Made by a program: the position numbers and the translations under genes
The notes under the pieces: generated by a model
Told to the model about the DNA's origin: nothing
The model's input: only the letters and a program-made list of their open reading frames with translations
Databases searched by the model: none
In this document: piece by piece, positions 1-6,804 of the stretch
Numbering within the stretch: position 1 is the stretch's first letter
Layout of the letters: the number at the start of each line of letters is the position of its first letter
DNA from: Lachnospiraceae bacterium
GTDB taxonomy: Bacteria; Bacillota; Clostridia; Lachnospirales; Lachnospiraceae
Length of the DNA: 37,984 nt
NCBI GenBank assembly: GCA_004556655.1
Contig: SFGF01000033.1
Coordinates: 1 to 37,984 of the forward strand
Direction of reading: 5' to 3'

Positions 1-2
1 AG

Positions 3-146
3 TTTGAAAAGATTGATGAAGATCTTAAACGAGTCAATGAAGACTATTTGAACTGGTGCAAAAATATGGAAATGAAATATCAGATACATTTTACTGGAAA
101 TGTCTTATTTAATATTGATTATGTTGAAAAAACCATATCTTTTTGA
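3..146 (+). CDS. C-terminal end of an unidentified protein (5' truncated by window edge)
   Basis: An open frame enters from the left edge and stops at TGA 144-146, giving the last 47 residues. The fragment is charged, with a single Cys in the context NWCKN, and has no motif I can assign. It lies 65 nt upstream of a Cys-rich precursor peptide gene on the same strand. In loci of this type that slot is often the maturation enzyme (for example a radical SAM protein), but that is inference from position only. Confidence 0.6.
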   Translation, partial: FEKIDEDLKRVNEDYLNWCKNMEMKYQIHFTGNVLFNIDYVEKTISF

Positions 147-160
147 AAGACTAATCTAGA

Positions 161-182
161 TAAAAACATGAAAATGTTTTTA
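161..182 (+). terminator. Hairpin with GAAA tetraloop upstream of the precursor gene
   Basis: TAAAAACAT (161-169) pairs perfectly with ATGTTTTTA (174-182) around a GAAA tetraloop. The stem is AT-rich and ends in a short U stretch, so it could be a weak terminator for the upstream gene or a 5' stabiliser/processing hairpin for the precursor mRNA. Confidence 0.45.
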
Positions 183-211
183 TAAATAAAAAATACGAAA
201 GGAGTATAATT

Positions 212-361
212 ATGGATTTTATGTACTTAGTGAATCAGGATGATTCAGGAGAAATCACACCTAGAGCTTGTGGAAAAAATAGTCCATGTACAGGTTGCAA
301 GGGGTGTAAAGGATGCCGTGGAGGCTGCAAAGGTTGTACTGGTAATTTATTTATCGGTTAA
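212..361 (+). CDS. Cys/Gly-rich RiPP-type precursor peptide (49 aa)
   Basis: This small ORF starts at ATG 212 behind a good ribosome binding site (GAAAGGAG, 198-205). The first 18 residues form an acidic leader-like segment (MDFMYLVNQDDSGEITPR). The rest is a core with seven cysteines at residues 20, 26, 29, 32, 35, 39 and 42, built from repeated KGC/TGC units (TGCKGCKGCRGGCKGC) and ending NLFIG. It sits between an unidentified partial gene and an ABC exporter, as expected for a ribosomally made, post-translationally modified peptide. It resembles the clostridial Cys-rich peptides that accompany radical SAM maturases (thioether-type peptides), but the maturase is outside the window and the family is not proven. 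A metal-binding or disulfide-rich peptide is the alternative. Confidence 0.75.
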   Translation: MDFMYLVNQDDSGEITPRACGKNSPCTGCKGCKGCRGGCKGCTGNLFIG

Positions 362-375
362 TATCAATGCATGAG

Positions 376-401
376 AGAGGAGAGGTAACTCTCCTCTTTT
401 T
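376..401 (+). terminator. Intrinsic terminator/attenuator between precursor and exporter
   Basis: AGAGGAGAG (376-384) pairs perfectly with CTCTCCTCT (389-397) around a GTAA tetraloop and is followed by TTTTT. It lies between the precursor gene and the ABC transporter. Partial readthrough would make far more precursor than exporter, a common arrangement in peptide-export operons. Confidence 0.8.
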
Positions 402-428
402 CGCTATAAAGGTGATAAGGAGTATAAG

Positions 429-2036
429 ATGTTAAAGTTTTTAAAAGAAAATGTATCTATAGAAAATGAAAAAATAAAGATTGTGGTATTCTTGATACTC
501 AGCATTTTTAGTATGGGAATTGATGTACTTATTACATATTTAAATGGAAATTTTATTGACCTGATTGTTATAAAAGAGGATATTAGTCAGCTCTTAGAAT
601 ATAGTGGAATACTAATTTGTGGATATGTAATGAGTATTATATTAAGCTATGGATACCAGGTTTTATCCTCGATATTACGTGAAGAGCTTAGTTTCAATCT
701 TTCTTCTAAACTGATAAAACATCTGCATCATGTGCCGCTTTTAGAAGTAAAGAAATATGAAGCGTCTTATCTTACACAGAGAGTCTATTCGGATAGCTCT
801 GATATAATAAATTTTGTCCTAGACAACGTTGTTATGATTTTGGTAAATGTGGCTATTGGAATAATTTTACTCATTTATGTAGCAACAACCAATATTAAAA
901 TATTTATTGCTTTCATATGCTTCTTTCCTATATATGTTTTAATATATCTATATTCGGGAAATAAATTAGCATCTAAAACAAAAAAGGTTAGAGAATCACA
1001 GAATGTTTTTTATCAGAGAATGTATGAACAAATAAATCTGGTGGAGAATATTAAAACAGAAGCGAATTTTTCCGAGTATAGTGATTATTTAAAAGAAACA
1101 TATGATGGATATATAAAACATTTTTCAAAATATATAAAAATGAATACAGGTGTAAAGTCCATGGAAAACCTATTATCATATGCCTTTTATGCAATACTTT
1201 TGATATTAGGAGTTCAAGAGATTGTTAGTGGCAACTTGACTATAGGAGGATTTACCATTATTAATGCATATTTCAACAAAATGATTTCAATAATTACTTA
1301 TTATTTAGAAGTGGGAAAAGGATTAAAACAAATCGATGTATCACTTGAAAGAATGCGAGAATTATTCGCTATAGAAGTTGAACATAACGGTGATATGATA
1401 TTGGATCAAATTAGCGAGATTAAGGTTAAAGATTTATCGTATAGTTATCCGGACGGCAGCGAAAAGATTTTTAAGAATGCAAATTATACTTTTGAAAAAG
1501 GTAACATATATATTATTCGGGGGACTAATGGAAAAGGAAAATCAACACTTTCGAAAATAATAATAGGAATTATAAATGTACCTCAAAATGTTTATTTTAA
1601 TGGATATTCTGCGGACCAATTGAATATGTATAACTTAAGGAAAAACTTAATTGCAGTACTACGGCAAAAGATACAATTTCCGTATGATACAATTGGAAAA
1701 TTGATTAGCAATGAAAATGCTGAGAAAGCCGAAAATGAGGAATTTGATAAAAAATTCAACTCTCTTTTTTTTAGCGAACAATTTAATTTACGTAGGCATT
1801 GGGACTCTTATCCGGATGGATTATCGGGTGGAGAACTCCAAAAAGCTTATTTGTATAAAATATTACAAAAGGATGGAGATGTATTGCTTCTAGATGAGCC
1901 TACTTCGGCTCTGGATGAGCAAAGTAAACAAGTTTTCTTTGAATTGTTACAGAAAATGAAGGATAATAAAATAATCATAGTAATAACACATGATCCGGAA
2001 TTTGAGCAAATTGCAGATCAGGTATTACATTTATAA
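429..2036 (+). CDS. ABC exporter, fused membrane and ATPase domains (peptide export)
   Basis: This 535-aa half-transporter has a permease domain with hydrophobic segments at about residues 17-38, 58-80, 133-152, 157-176 and 250-290. The ATPase domain has Walker A GTNGKGKST (365-373), Q-loop LRQ (411-413), ABC signature LSGGEL (465-470), Walker B VLLLDE (485-490) and H-loop His521. It probably dimerises in the membrane. There is no N-terminal C39 peptidase domain, so leader removal, if it occurs, needs another protease. It directly follows the Cys-rich precursor gene, with ATAAGGAG just ahead of ATG 429. Export of the modified peptide, or self-protection, is inferred from position. A lipid or drug exporter of the same fold cannot be excluded. 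Confidence 0.85.
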   Translation: MLKFLKENVSIENEKIKIVVFLILSIFSMGIDVLITYLNGNFIDLIVIKEDISQLLEYSGILICGYVMSIILSYGYQVLSSILREELSFNLSSKLIKHLHHVPLLEVKKYEASYLTQRVYSDSSDIINFVLDNVVMILVNVAIGIILLIYVATTNIKIFIAFICFFPIYVLIYLYSGNKLASKTKKVRESQNVFYQRMYEQINLVENIKTEANFSEYSDYLKETYDGYIKHFSKYIKMNTGVKSMENLLSYAFYAILLILGVQEIVSGNLTIGGFTIINAYFNKMISIITYYLEVGKGLKQIDVSLERMRELFAIEVEHNGDMILDQISEIKVKDLSYSYPDGSEKIFKNANYTFEKGNIYIIRGTNGKGKSTLSKIIIGIINVPQNVYFNGYSADQLNMYNLRKNLIAVLRQKIQFPYDTIGKLISNENAEKAENEEFDKKFNSLFFSEQFNLRRHWDSYPDGLSGGELQKAYLYKILQKDGDVLLLDEPTSALDEQSKQVFFELLQKMKDNKIIIVITHDPEFEQIADQVLHL

Positions 2037-2064
2037 CCCCTTCAATTCAAAGAGATTGAAGGGG
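2037..2064. terminator. Hairpin between convergent exporter and kinase genes
   Basis: CCCCTTCAAT (2037-2046) and ATTGAAGGGG (2055-2064) form a perfect 10-bp stem with an 8-nt loop. It sits right after the exporter stop and contains the kinase stop codon in its loop, so it can end transcription from both sides. Neither side has a long U tract, so efficiency is uncertain. Confidence 0.6.
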
Positions 2065-2976
2065 AAAAGATATTAGAAAACGTGTATAAATATGAGGAAC
2101 ACTTTTAAAAGTAATTGTACCATTCATTTTTTGTACAAGCTCTTTTACAATAGCTAGACCTAAACCATTACCTTTGCTATTCCTTGAAAGGTCGCATTGA
2201 TATAAGCGTTCAAAAACTAGATTTTGGTCTTCAGGCTTAATTCCGATACCGTTATCTTCAATTAAAAGATGAATATGAGAATCGGATTGTGTTACTGAAA
2301 ACTTCATTTTGGTTGCATGGCTGTGGTTCAAAATGTTTTTGAAAAGATTGTCAAGAATACGTTGATACGCTGCGGCATCAATGCTGCAGCGGTATTCTTT
2401 TTCGGGGATATGGAACGAATACTCAATATTATTTTTATCAAAAAATGAAATCCATTTACTAATAAGCATTCGAGACTGTTCATTTATATCATAAGAAGAG
2501 AATACAAATTTTTCTTCATTTGCATCCAACTTTGTCCACTGGAACAACATTTCTACAAAATCTGTTAGTTCTAAAGCTTTTCTATTGATTACTTCTAATG
2601 AAATGGAAAGGTTATCAGATGGAGATTCATTTATTGATTCTGTTAATAATTCAAGGTGACCAAGCATGGAGGCAAGCGGAGTACGTACATCATGTGATAA
2701 ATTAATCATTAGGTCTTTATATTTTTTTTCAGATGTTTTAAGAGAAAGTATATCATTTTGATAGTTGGTACATAACTTATTAATTTGAAAACAAATATTT
2801 TTTGTATAAGAATATGGTGGGGCTAAAAGGCGATGCCTGATATTCTCATTAACTATGATTTTTAATTCATCTTCTATTTGGGCAATTTCAGATTTTAGCT
2901 GGCGATTAACTAAGTAGTAGTGAATGGAAATAGCTATAAAAGATATAAGTAAAATATATATAATAATTTGAACCAT
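2047..2976 (-). CDS. Sensor histidine kinase with one N-terminal membrane segment
   Basis: The kinase is 309 aa when started at ATG 2976, preceded by AAGGAGGC (minus strand), and this places it 1 nt after the response regulator stop. One hydrophobic helix (residues 3-22) is followed by a short coiled linker and then the dimerisation/phosphoacceptor box LSHDVRTPLAS with His95. The N box (RILDNLFKNILNHS) and the ATP-binding G boxes (DNGIGIKP and GNGLGLAIV) are complete. There is no extracellular sensor domain, as in intramembrane-sensing or lantibiotic-locus kinases of Firmicutes. It is cotranscribed with the OmpR-type regulator and converges on the exporter, so it may control that locus or sense its product. 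That link is inference. Confidence 0.9.
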   Translation of the reverse strand: MVQIIIYILLISFIAISIHYYLVNRQLKSEIAQIEDELKIIVNENIRHRLLAPPYSYTKNICFQINKLCTNYQNDILSLKTSEKKYKDLMINLSHDVRTPLASMLGHLELLTESINESPSDNLSISLEVINRKALELTDFVEMLFQWTKLDANEEKFVFSSYDINEQSRMLISKWISFFDKNNIEYSFHIPEKEYRCSIDAAAYQRILDNLFKNILNHSHATKMKFSVTQSDSHIHLLIEDNGIGIKPEDQNLVFERLYQCDLSRNSKGNGLGLAIVKELVQKMNGTITFKSVPHIYTRFLISFPLQSL

Positions 2977-2977
2977 A

Positions 2978-3679
2978 TTATGCCTCCTTGTTAAAGCGAT
3001 ATCCGATTCCATGAATGGTTTCTATATAACTGACATTTGGATTGCATTCTTTTAGCTTTTTTCGAATTTTACAGATTATTGCCATTAAACTGCTATCATC
3101 ATAAATGTATTCATCTTGCCAGACTGTTTCATATATTTGCTTTTTTGTATATACCGTATTGGGACTCGAAGCTAAATAGTATAGGATATCGAATTCTCGT
3201 CCAGTTAAAGTTATATCCGTTCCATTACAGATAACACTTCTAGTAGAGTAATCTATTGTAATACTGGAAAACTGTAATATAGCATTTGTGTCATCATTAG
3301 AAACAGAAGATAGTCTATATCGTCTGGTAAGAGCGGTAATTCTAGCCTCAAGTTCTTTTAAGTTAAATGGTTTTGTAAGATAGTCATCTGCACCTAAACG
3401 AAGACCGATAACTTTATCTTCTAAGCTATCCTTTGCCGTTACCATGATCACTGGGAAATTCCAATTGTTACGAATGTGAGATAATAGTTCTAGGCCACTT
3501 CCATCAGGAAGCATGATATCTAAAATCACTAAATGAATGGCTGCATAAGTGTCATTAAGGATGGTAAATGCTTCTTGCTTATTGTAGGCTATTAAAGGAG
3601 TAAAACCTTCGTTAATAACGCAACGTTGCATTAAATTACATAAATCGGTATCATCATCAATAATTAGTATACTACTCAT
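2978..3679 (-). CDS. OmpR/PhoB-family response regulator
   Basis: The regulator is 233 aa from ATG 3679, which has AGGGGATAT just upstream; a longer in-frame extension to 3739 lacks a ribosome binding site and covers the promoter. The receiver domain has the acidic pocket IIDDD (6-10), phosphoacceptor Asp54 in LDIMLPDGSG, Thr81 and Lys103. The C-terminal winged-helix domain (about residues 130-230) includes TGREFDILYYLA and a typical GIGYRFN end. It is the transcriptional output partner of the kinase encoded immediately downstream. The target genes are not visible, but the neighbouring exporter operon is the obvious candidate. Confidence 0.92.
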   Translation of the reverse strand: MSSILIIDDDTDLCNLMQRCVINEGFTPLIAYNKQEAFTILNDTYAAIHLVILDIMLPDGSGLELLSHIRNNWNFPVIMVTAKDSLEDKVIGLRLGADDYLTKPFNLKELEARITALTRRYRLSSVSNDDTNAILQFSSITIDYSTRSVICNGTDITLTGREFDILYYLASSPNTVYTKKQIYETVWQDEYIYDDSSLMAIICKIRKKLKECNPNVSYIETIHGIGYRFNKEA

Positions 3680-3710
3680 TATATCCCCTTTTCTTAAAAA
3701 TAATATATAA

Positions 3711-3739
3711 ATATTACCATATGAAACATAAGAGGACAA
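3711..3739 (-). promoter_or_regulatory. Promoter of the two-component operon
   Basis: On the minus strand TTGTCC (3734-3739) is separated by 17 nt from TAATAT (3711-3716), a reasonable sigma-70/SigA promoter about 30 nt upstream of the regulator start codon. Confidence 0.5.
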
Positions 3740-3784
3740 GTATTTAATATAAAGTTGAATAGTTGAATAAAATTTTAAAGAGAT

Positions 3785-4098
3785 TTATGAAATACCCGGC
3801 AAAAATTTGAAGGAAGTGTTGGCGGAGACGAAATATATTGAAACGTTCTCTAATCCAAAGATATACATGGGAAAAATATAAGGATATAGCACATCTTTCA
3901 CCATTTAAATACATTGATTATTGGGATGAAGAAATATTAGAGTTTTTAACATCAGAGCTGGGTTTTGCCATTCCAAAGCGTAGTTGGCTATAATTATCGA
4001 CAAATTGTTCTTTTAATTTTGTGCCGCAAGTTTTGGCGCAGAAAGAATTCGGTTATAACGAGAAAAAGCCTTGCGTATTTACGATCCAAATCGTGTAA
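3785..4098 (+). pseudogene. Degenerate coding remnant, possibly C-terminal part of an adenine-nucleotide alpha-hydrolase-like protein
   Basis: Coding-like but broken frames succeed each other here. One frame runs from about 3838 to a TAA near 3993 and contains HLSPFKYIDYWDEEILEFL and SELGFAIPKRSW. A second, shifted frame continues with CSFNFVPQVLAQKEFGYNEK and stops at 4096-4098. The order (PF-YID motif, ELG segment, Cys-x-FN, KKFGYNEK-like segment) resembles the C-terminal end of N-type ATP-pyrophosphatases such as N-acetyl sugar amidotransferases, from memory only. No intact start or full domain remains. The rest of 3740-4338 is AT-rich sequence in which I see no other gene. Confidence 0.35.
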
Positions 4099-4338
4099 CA
4101 TGTTATTAGCAGTATTATTTGGAAATAAGTATATAATAGGCGTATATTGTTATTTACTTTATTTTGAATCTGTTTTACTGTGAAAACGGTGGGAATAGAT
4201 ATTATAAGTATTATTGATATGTTGGAATGCTGACATTTACTTATCGCGTTACAAATATTACTTATCCAAAATATAGATGGCAATTCATTCAGCATAGTGG
4301 TAGAATGAAGAAAAATACATTAAATATGGAGGACTATT

Positions 4339-4584
4339 ATGGCTAGAAAGAAAAGAGAAGTTCTTACACTGGAAGAGCAGCTGGAAGTTGTAGAAAAGGA
4401 AATTGAGGAGTGCTCAGCAAGGGTAAAAGAACTGAACCAGCAGAAAAAAAGTATCAAAAATCAGATTGCGGAAGAAAACAAGAAAAAACTTTATGATGCA
4501 GTAGTAAAGTCCGGACTGTCAGTAAGTAAATGTATTGAAATCATTAGCAGTTATGAACAGCAGGATACTAAAGCGGAAGAGTAA
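4339..4584 (+). CDS. Small coiled-coil protein (81 aa), unknown
   Basis: Starts at ATG 4339 behind TGGAGG with ideal spacing. After a basic N-terminus (MARKKRE), residues 9-49 are a strongly heptad-like Glu/Lys coiled coil, followed by a short helical C-terminus (VVKSGLSVSKCIEIISSYE) and an acidic tail. It is similar in size and shape to the small coiled-coil proteins (DUF4315-like) found in Firmicute conjugative elements, but I cannot assign it. It lies just upstream of the promoter for cassette A and is probably separately transcribed. It marks the left part of the accessory region. Confidence 0.7.
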   Translation: MARKKREVLTLEEQLEVVEKEIEECSARVKELNQQKKSIKNQIAEENKKKLYDAVVKSGLSVSKCIEIISSYEQQDTKAEE

Positions 4585-4618
4585 GGATACTTGGATACCA
4601 TATATAGATTTGAAAGTG

Positions 4619-4647
4619 TTGACATACTCTATATCTTGTGTTAAATT
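4619..4647 (+). promoter_or_regulatory. Strong sigma-70-type promoter of cassette A
   Basis: TTGACA (4619-4624), 17-nt spacer, TAAATT (4642-4647). The spacer ends in TGTGT just ahead of the -10, as does the cassette B promoter at 22745. Transcription would begin near 4655, leaving a leader of about 360 nt before the first gene at 5014. Confidence 0.7.
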
Positions 4648-4749
4648 ATAAGTGGATTATAGTTTATGCAATATGTGAAACATGCACAGAGATTTTGTTC
4701 CGGCAGCAGGTTGGAAGAATATATTTTAGGGATTCCCTATTATTAACAG

Positions 4750-4794
4750 AAAGACATCAAAGATCGTAGAATGGATTTTTGGTGTCTTTTTTTT
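4750..4794 (+). terminator. Leader hairpin 1 of cassette A (attenuator-like)
   Basis: AAAGACATCAAA (4750-4761) pairs over 12 bp (one G-U) with TTTGGTGTCTTT (4778-4789), followed by TTTTT. It lies in the transcribed leader about 95 nt after the predicted start, upstream of all cassette genes, so it must be read through for expression. The 3' arm and the following U tract are nearly identical to a hairpin in the cassette B leader. Confidence 0.75.
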
Positions 4795-4922
4795 GTGCGC
4801 GAATTAATTGTTGCAAATATAAAAAAGGAGGGCTGTAATAATCCGAATTAAAAAATCTTAAAAACAACAGTACATAGTGTTTGGCGGATAACAGAGAAAC
4901 AGAGATTATTATTTCTGCATAG

Positions 4923-4950
4923 AGAAGGGGTTAAGAGTCCTTCTTTTTTT
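4923..4950 (+). terminator. Leader hairpin 2 of cassette A
   Basis: AGAAGG (4923-4928) pairs with CCTTCT (4939-4944) and runs directly into TTTTTT to 4950. It is a second terminator-like element before the first gene of the cassette at 5014. Between the two hairpins (4805-4920) is a ribosome-binding-like AAAAAAGGAGGG with no ATG/GTG/TTG suitably placed after it. Confidence 0.55.
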
Positions 4951-5013
4951 GTAAGCTGATATCCGCTTCAGGATATTGGCATTTGTATATCCAAAAAACA
5001 GAAAGGAGAAAGT

Positions 5014-5454
5014 ATGGTGGATTTATTTGCCGATATCCCGGAAACAACGATTGAAAGTACGCTGCAGATGATTAAGAAAAACCTTAATAAAGTGGAGCTG
5101 TATGGCGGTCATACCTTGCGCCGGCATACGGATGTTCAGGTGTTGGCTCTAAAAAAAAGGCTGACACAGGAAGATATCCGGTATGCTACTTCATTTTGGG
5201 ATATGGAAGTGGCGCTGGCCGTGGCACAGGGAATTATGAGAAGGTTTTATGACGATGAGATTGCGTACTGGCTGAAAGGGAAGTACTGCGACATTCTTCC
5301 GATGATTGCACGCTTCCCTAAAACAGTTGGGTACGGCTTTAAAAAGGGGGAAGAAGTTCTGGAGGAGGATCTGCGGAAAGCCTGCCTGGTTTTGGTAAAA
5401 GACCCGGGTGCAGACTGGGGATTCCGGATCCTGACCAGTTACCCTATGTTCTAG
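5014..5454 (+). CDS. Free-standing bacterial RNase A-like (CdiA-CT type) protein
   Basis: The protein is 146 aa, starting at ATG 5014 behind GAAAGGAG. After a short N-terminus it has GGHTLRRHTD (31-40), a KKRL segment (47-50), YATSFWDMEVALAVAQ (57-72) and an ending of FRILTSYPMF. This order matches the bacterial RNase A-like domain known from contact-dependent inhibition toxins, where a His, an Arg, and a Thr-x-Tyr pair near the C-terminus form the active site. The candidates here are His33 or His38, Arg49, Thr141 and Tyr143. No signal peptide, secretion domain or polymorphic-toxin leader is present, so it probably acts in the cytoplasm. It is the first gene of cassette A and a 96-aa gene follows 11 nt later. 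Nuclease activity and toxicity are inferred from motifs. Confidence 0.72.
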   Translation: MVDLFADIPETTIESTLQMIKKNLNKVELYGGHTLRRHTDVQVLALKKRLTQEDIRYATSFWDMEVALAVAQGIMRRFYDDEIAYWLKGKYCDILPMIARFPKTVGYGFKKGEEVLEEDLRKACLVLVKDPGADWGFRILTSYPMF

Positions 5455-5465
5455 GGAGGAAAGTA

Positions 5466-5756
5466 TTGAGTAAAGCAATGAAATTACAGGTTTTGATGGC
5501 CGGCAGTTATGACATTTCGGAAGGAAAGAAAATTGATTTTCAGTTCGATGAGCAGAAAGAAATTTATATTGCGTCCTGTGAAAAGGCTGCATTTGGAATT
5601 TTGAAAACCTTGATCTGCGGAACAAAAGAGCAGCTTACGCAGATGGGAAACAGTTTCAGCGGAACTGCAGTCAAAGTAATGCCGGAAGCACATTACATGG
5701 TAGTAAAAGTTCCTGCAAAAAGGAGGAGAAAAATGGGATGGACAAAGAAAAAGTAA
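5466..5756 (+). CDS. Small unknown protein (96 aa), possible partner of the RNase A-like protein
   Basis: TTG 5466 is the best start because AGGGAGGAAAG lies at the right distance; ATG 5478 is the alternative. The protein is alpha/beta-like with a basic C-terminal tail (VPAKRRRKMGWTKKK). I recognise no domain. Its stop overlaps the start of the methyltransferase gene by 19 nt, indicating translational coupling. Its position directly after a putative RNase makes an immunity role possible, but there is no sequence evidence for that. Confidence 0.65.
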   Translation: MSKAMKLQVLMAGSYDISEGKKIDFQFDEQKEIYIASCEKAAFGILKTLICGTKEQLTQMGNSFSGTAVKVMPEAHYMVVKVPAKRRRKMGWTKKK

Positions 5757-6790
5757 GAAGAGCGGAAGCGGTGTTGCGGAAAGAATTCGGACCAGAATGG
5801 AAGGAGATTGTACAGGCGATAGGATTATCTGAACTGACGCAATGCGTTGGGAAGGACCTGACCTCGTTTATAGCGTTTCCGTCAAGACAAGAGGGAGGAA
5901 AGAACACTTGGAGAGGCAACTGTTCCCCGGAAGTGGTGCGGAAAATCGTTAGTTATGTACAGCAATGCCTGACCTTTCGGAAGAAAGAAGAATTTCTGCT
6001 TTTAGATCCTATGTGTGGTTCGGGAACCAGTGGAGATGTTGCCCGGCAGATGGGAATACAGGCTGTGCAGTATGACTTAAATCCCCAGCTTGAACACGGA
6101 GTTGGCGGATGGAATGCATTAAGGGATGAAGTAGAGGACAATGCAGATTTGGTGTTTCTGCATCCTCCGTATCATTCTATTATCCGGTATTCGGGAAATA
6201 TGTGGGGAAAACCGCATCCGGATGATCTGAGCCGGTGTGAAACATATCAGGAATTTATTGAAAAACTGAATCTTGTAATAAGGAAACTGTTTTTCAGCTT
6301 GCGACGGCAGGGATTCTTGGCTGTACTTGTCGGGGATATCCGGCAGAAGGGAGAATTTCACTCCATTGCAGACGATATGATGACGATTGGAAAAATGAAA
6401 TCATGGATTGTGAAAGGGCAGTTCAATTGTGCGTCCAGTGGAAGAACATACAGCAGCCAGAGGCCGTTTATTCCGATTGTTACGGAGCATCTGCTGTTGT
6501 TTCAGAAGGAAGACTGCCTGATCATTCCCTTTTCTTATCGGAGAAATGGTACTTTTCATCTTCTGCAGGATGATTCGTCCTCACTTACGTGGTTTGACCT
6601 GATTCGTGCAGTAATGGAAAGCCAGGGAGGAACGGCAACCTTAAATGAACTCTACGAGGCACTGGAGGGGCATCCAAAGGCAAAGAAGAATCAGTATTAC
6701 CGGGACCGGATCCGTGCGTGCATCTATGAGCATAAAACTGCGTTCCAGACGAACAGGCGTGGATGCTACCGGCTGAAGTATCAGGTGTAA
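5738..6790 (+). CDS. DNA methyltransferase (N4/N6 type) with C-terminal winged-helix region
   Basis: The protein is 350 aa from ATG 5738, with AGGAGGA at 5721. SAM-binding motif I is DPMCGSGT (90-97) and an acidic residue for the ribose follows in YDLNP (Asp113). The catalytic motif IV reads HPPYH (142-146) instead of the usual DPPY/NPPY. Motif I preceding motif IV is the gamma-like order seen in phage and element-borne enzymes. Residues about 285-350 (MESQGGTATLNELYEALEGH onwards) look like a winged-helix DNA-binding region, ending RRGCYRLKYQV. No restriction endonuclease is next to it, so it may protect the element or mark its DNA rather than serve a classical R-M system. The target site is unknown. 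Confidence 0.8.
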   Translation: MDKEKVRRAEAVLRKEFGPEWKEIVQAIGLSELTQCVGKDLTSFIAFPSRQEGGKNTWRGNCSPEVVRKIVSYVQQCLTFRKKEEFLLLDPMCGSGTSGDVARQMGIQAVQYDLNPQLEHGVGGWNALRDEVEDNADLVFLHPPYHSIIRYSGNMWGKPHPDDLSRCETYQEFIEKLNLVIRKLFFSLRRQGFLAVLVGDIRQKGEFHSIADDMMTIGKMKSWIVKGQFNCASSGRTYSSQRPFIPIVTEHLLLFQKEDCLIIPFSYRRNGTFHLLQDDSSSLTWFDLIRAVMESQGGTATLNELYEALEGHPKAKKNQYYRDRIRACIYEHKTAFQTNRRGCYRLKYQV

Positions 6791-6804
6791 AGGGGGATGA
6801 TTAT

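Noticed and set aside
301..350. Short tandem units (GGTTGCAAG-like) that look like a microsatellite or CRISPR fragment
   Set aside because: They are the coding repeats of the KGC peptide; there are no spacers of constant length and no cas genes in the window.
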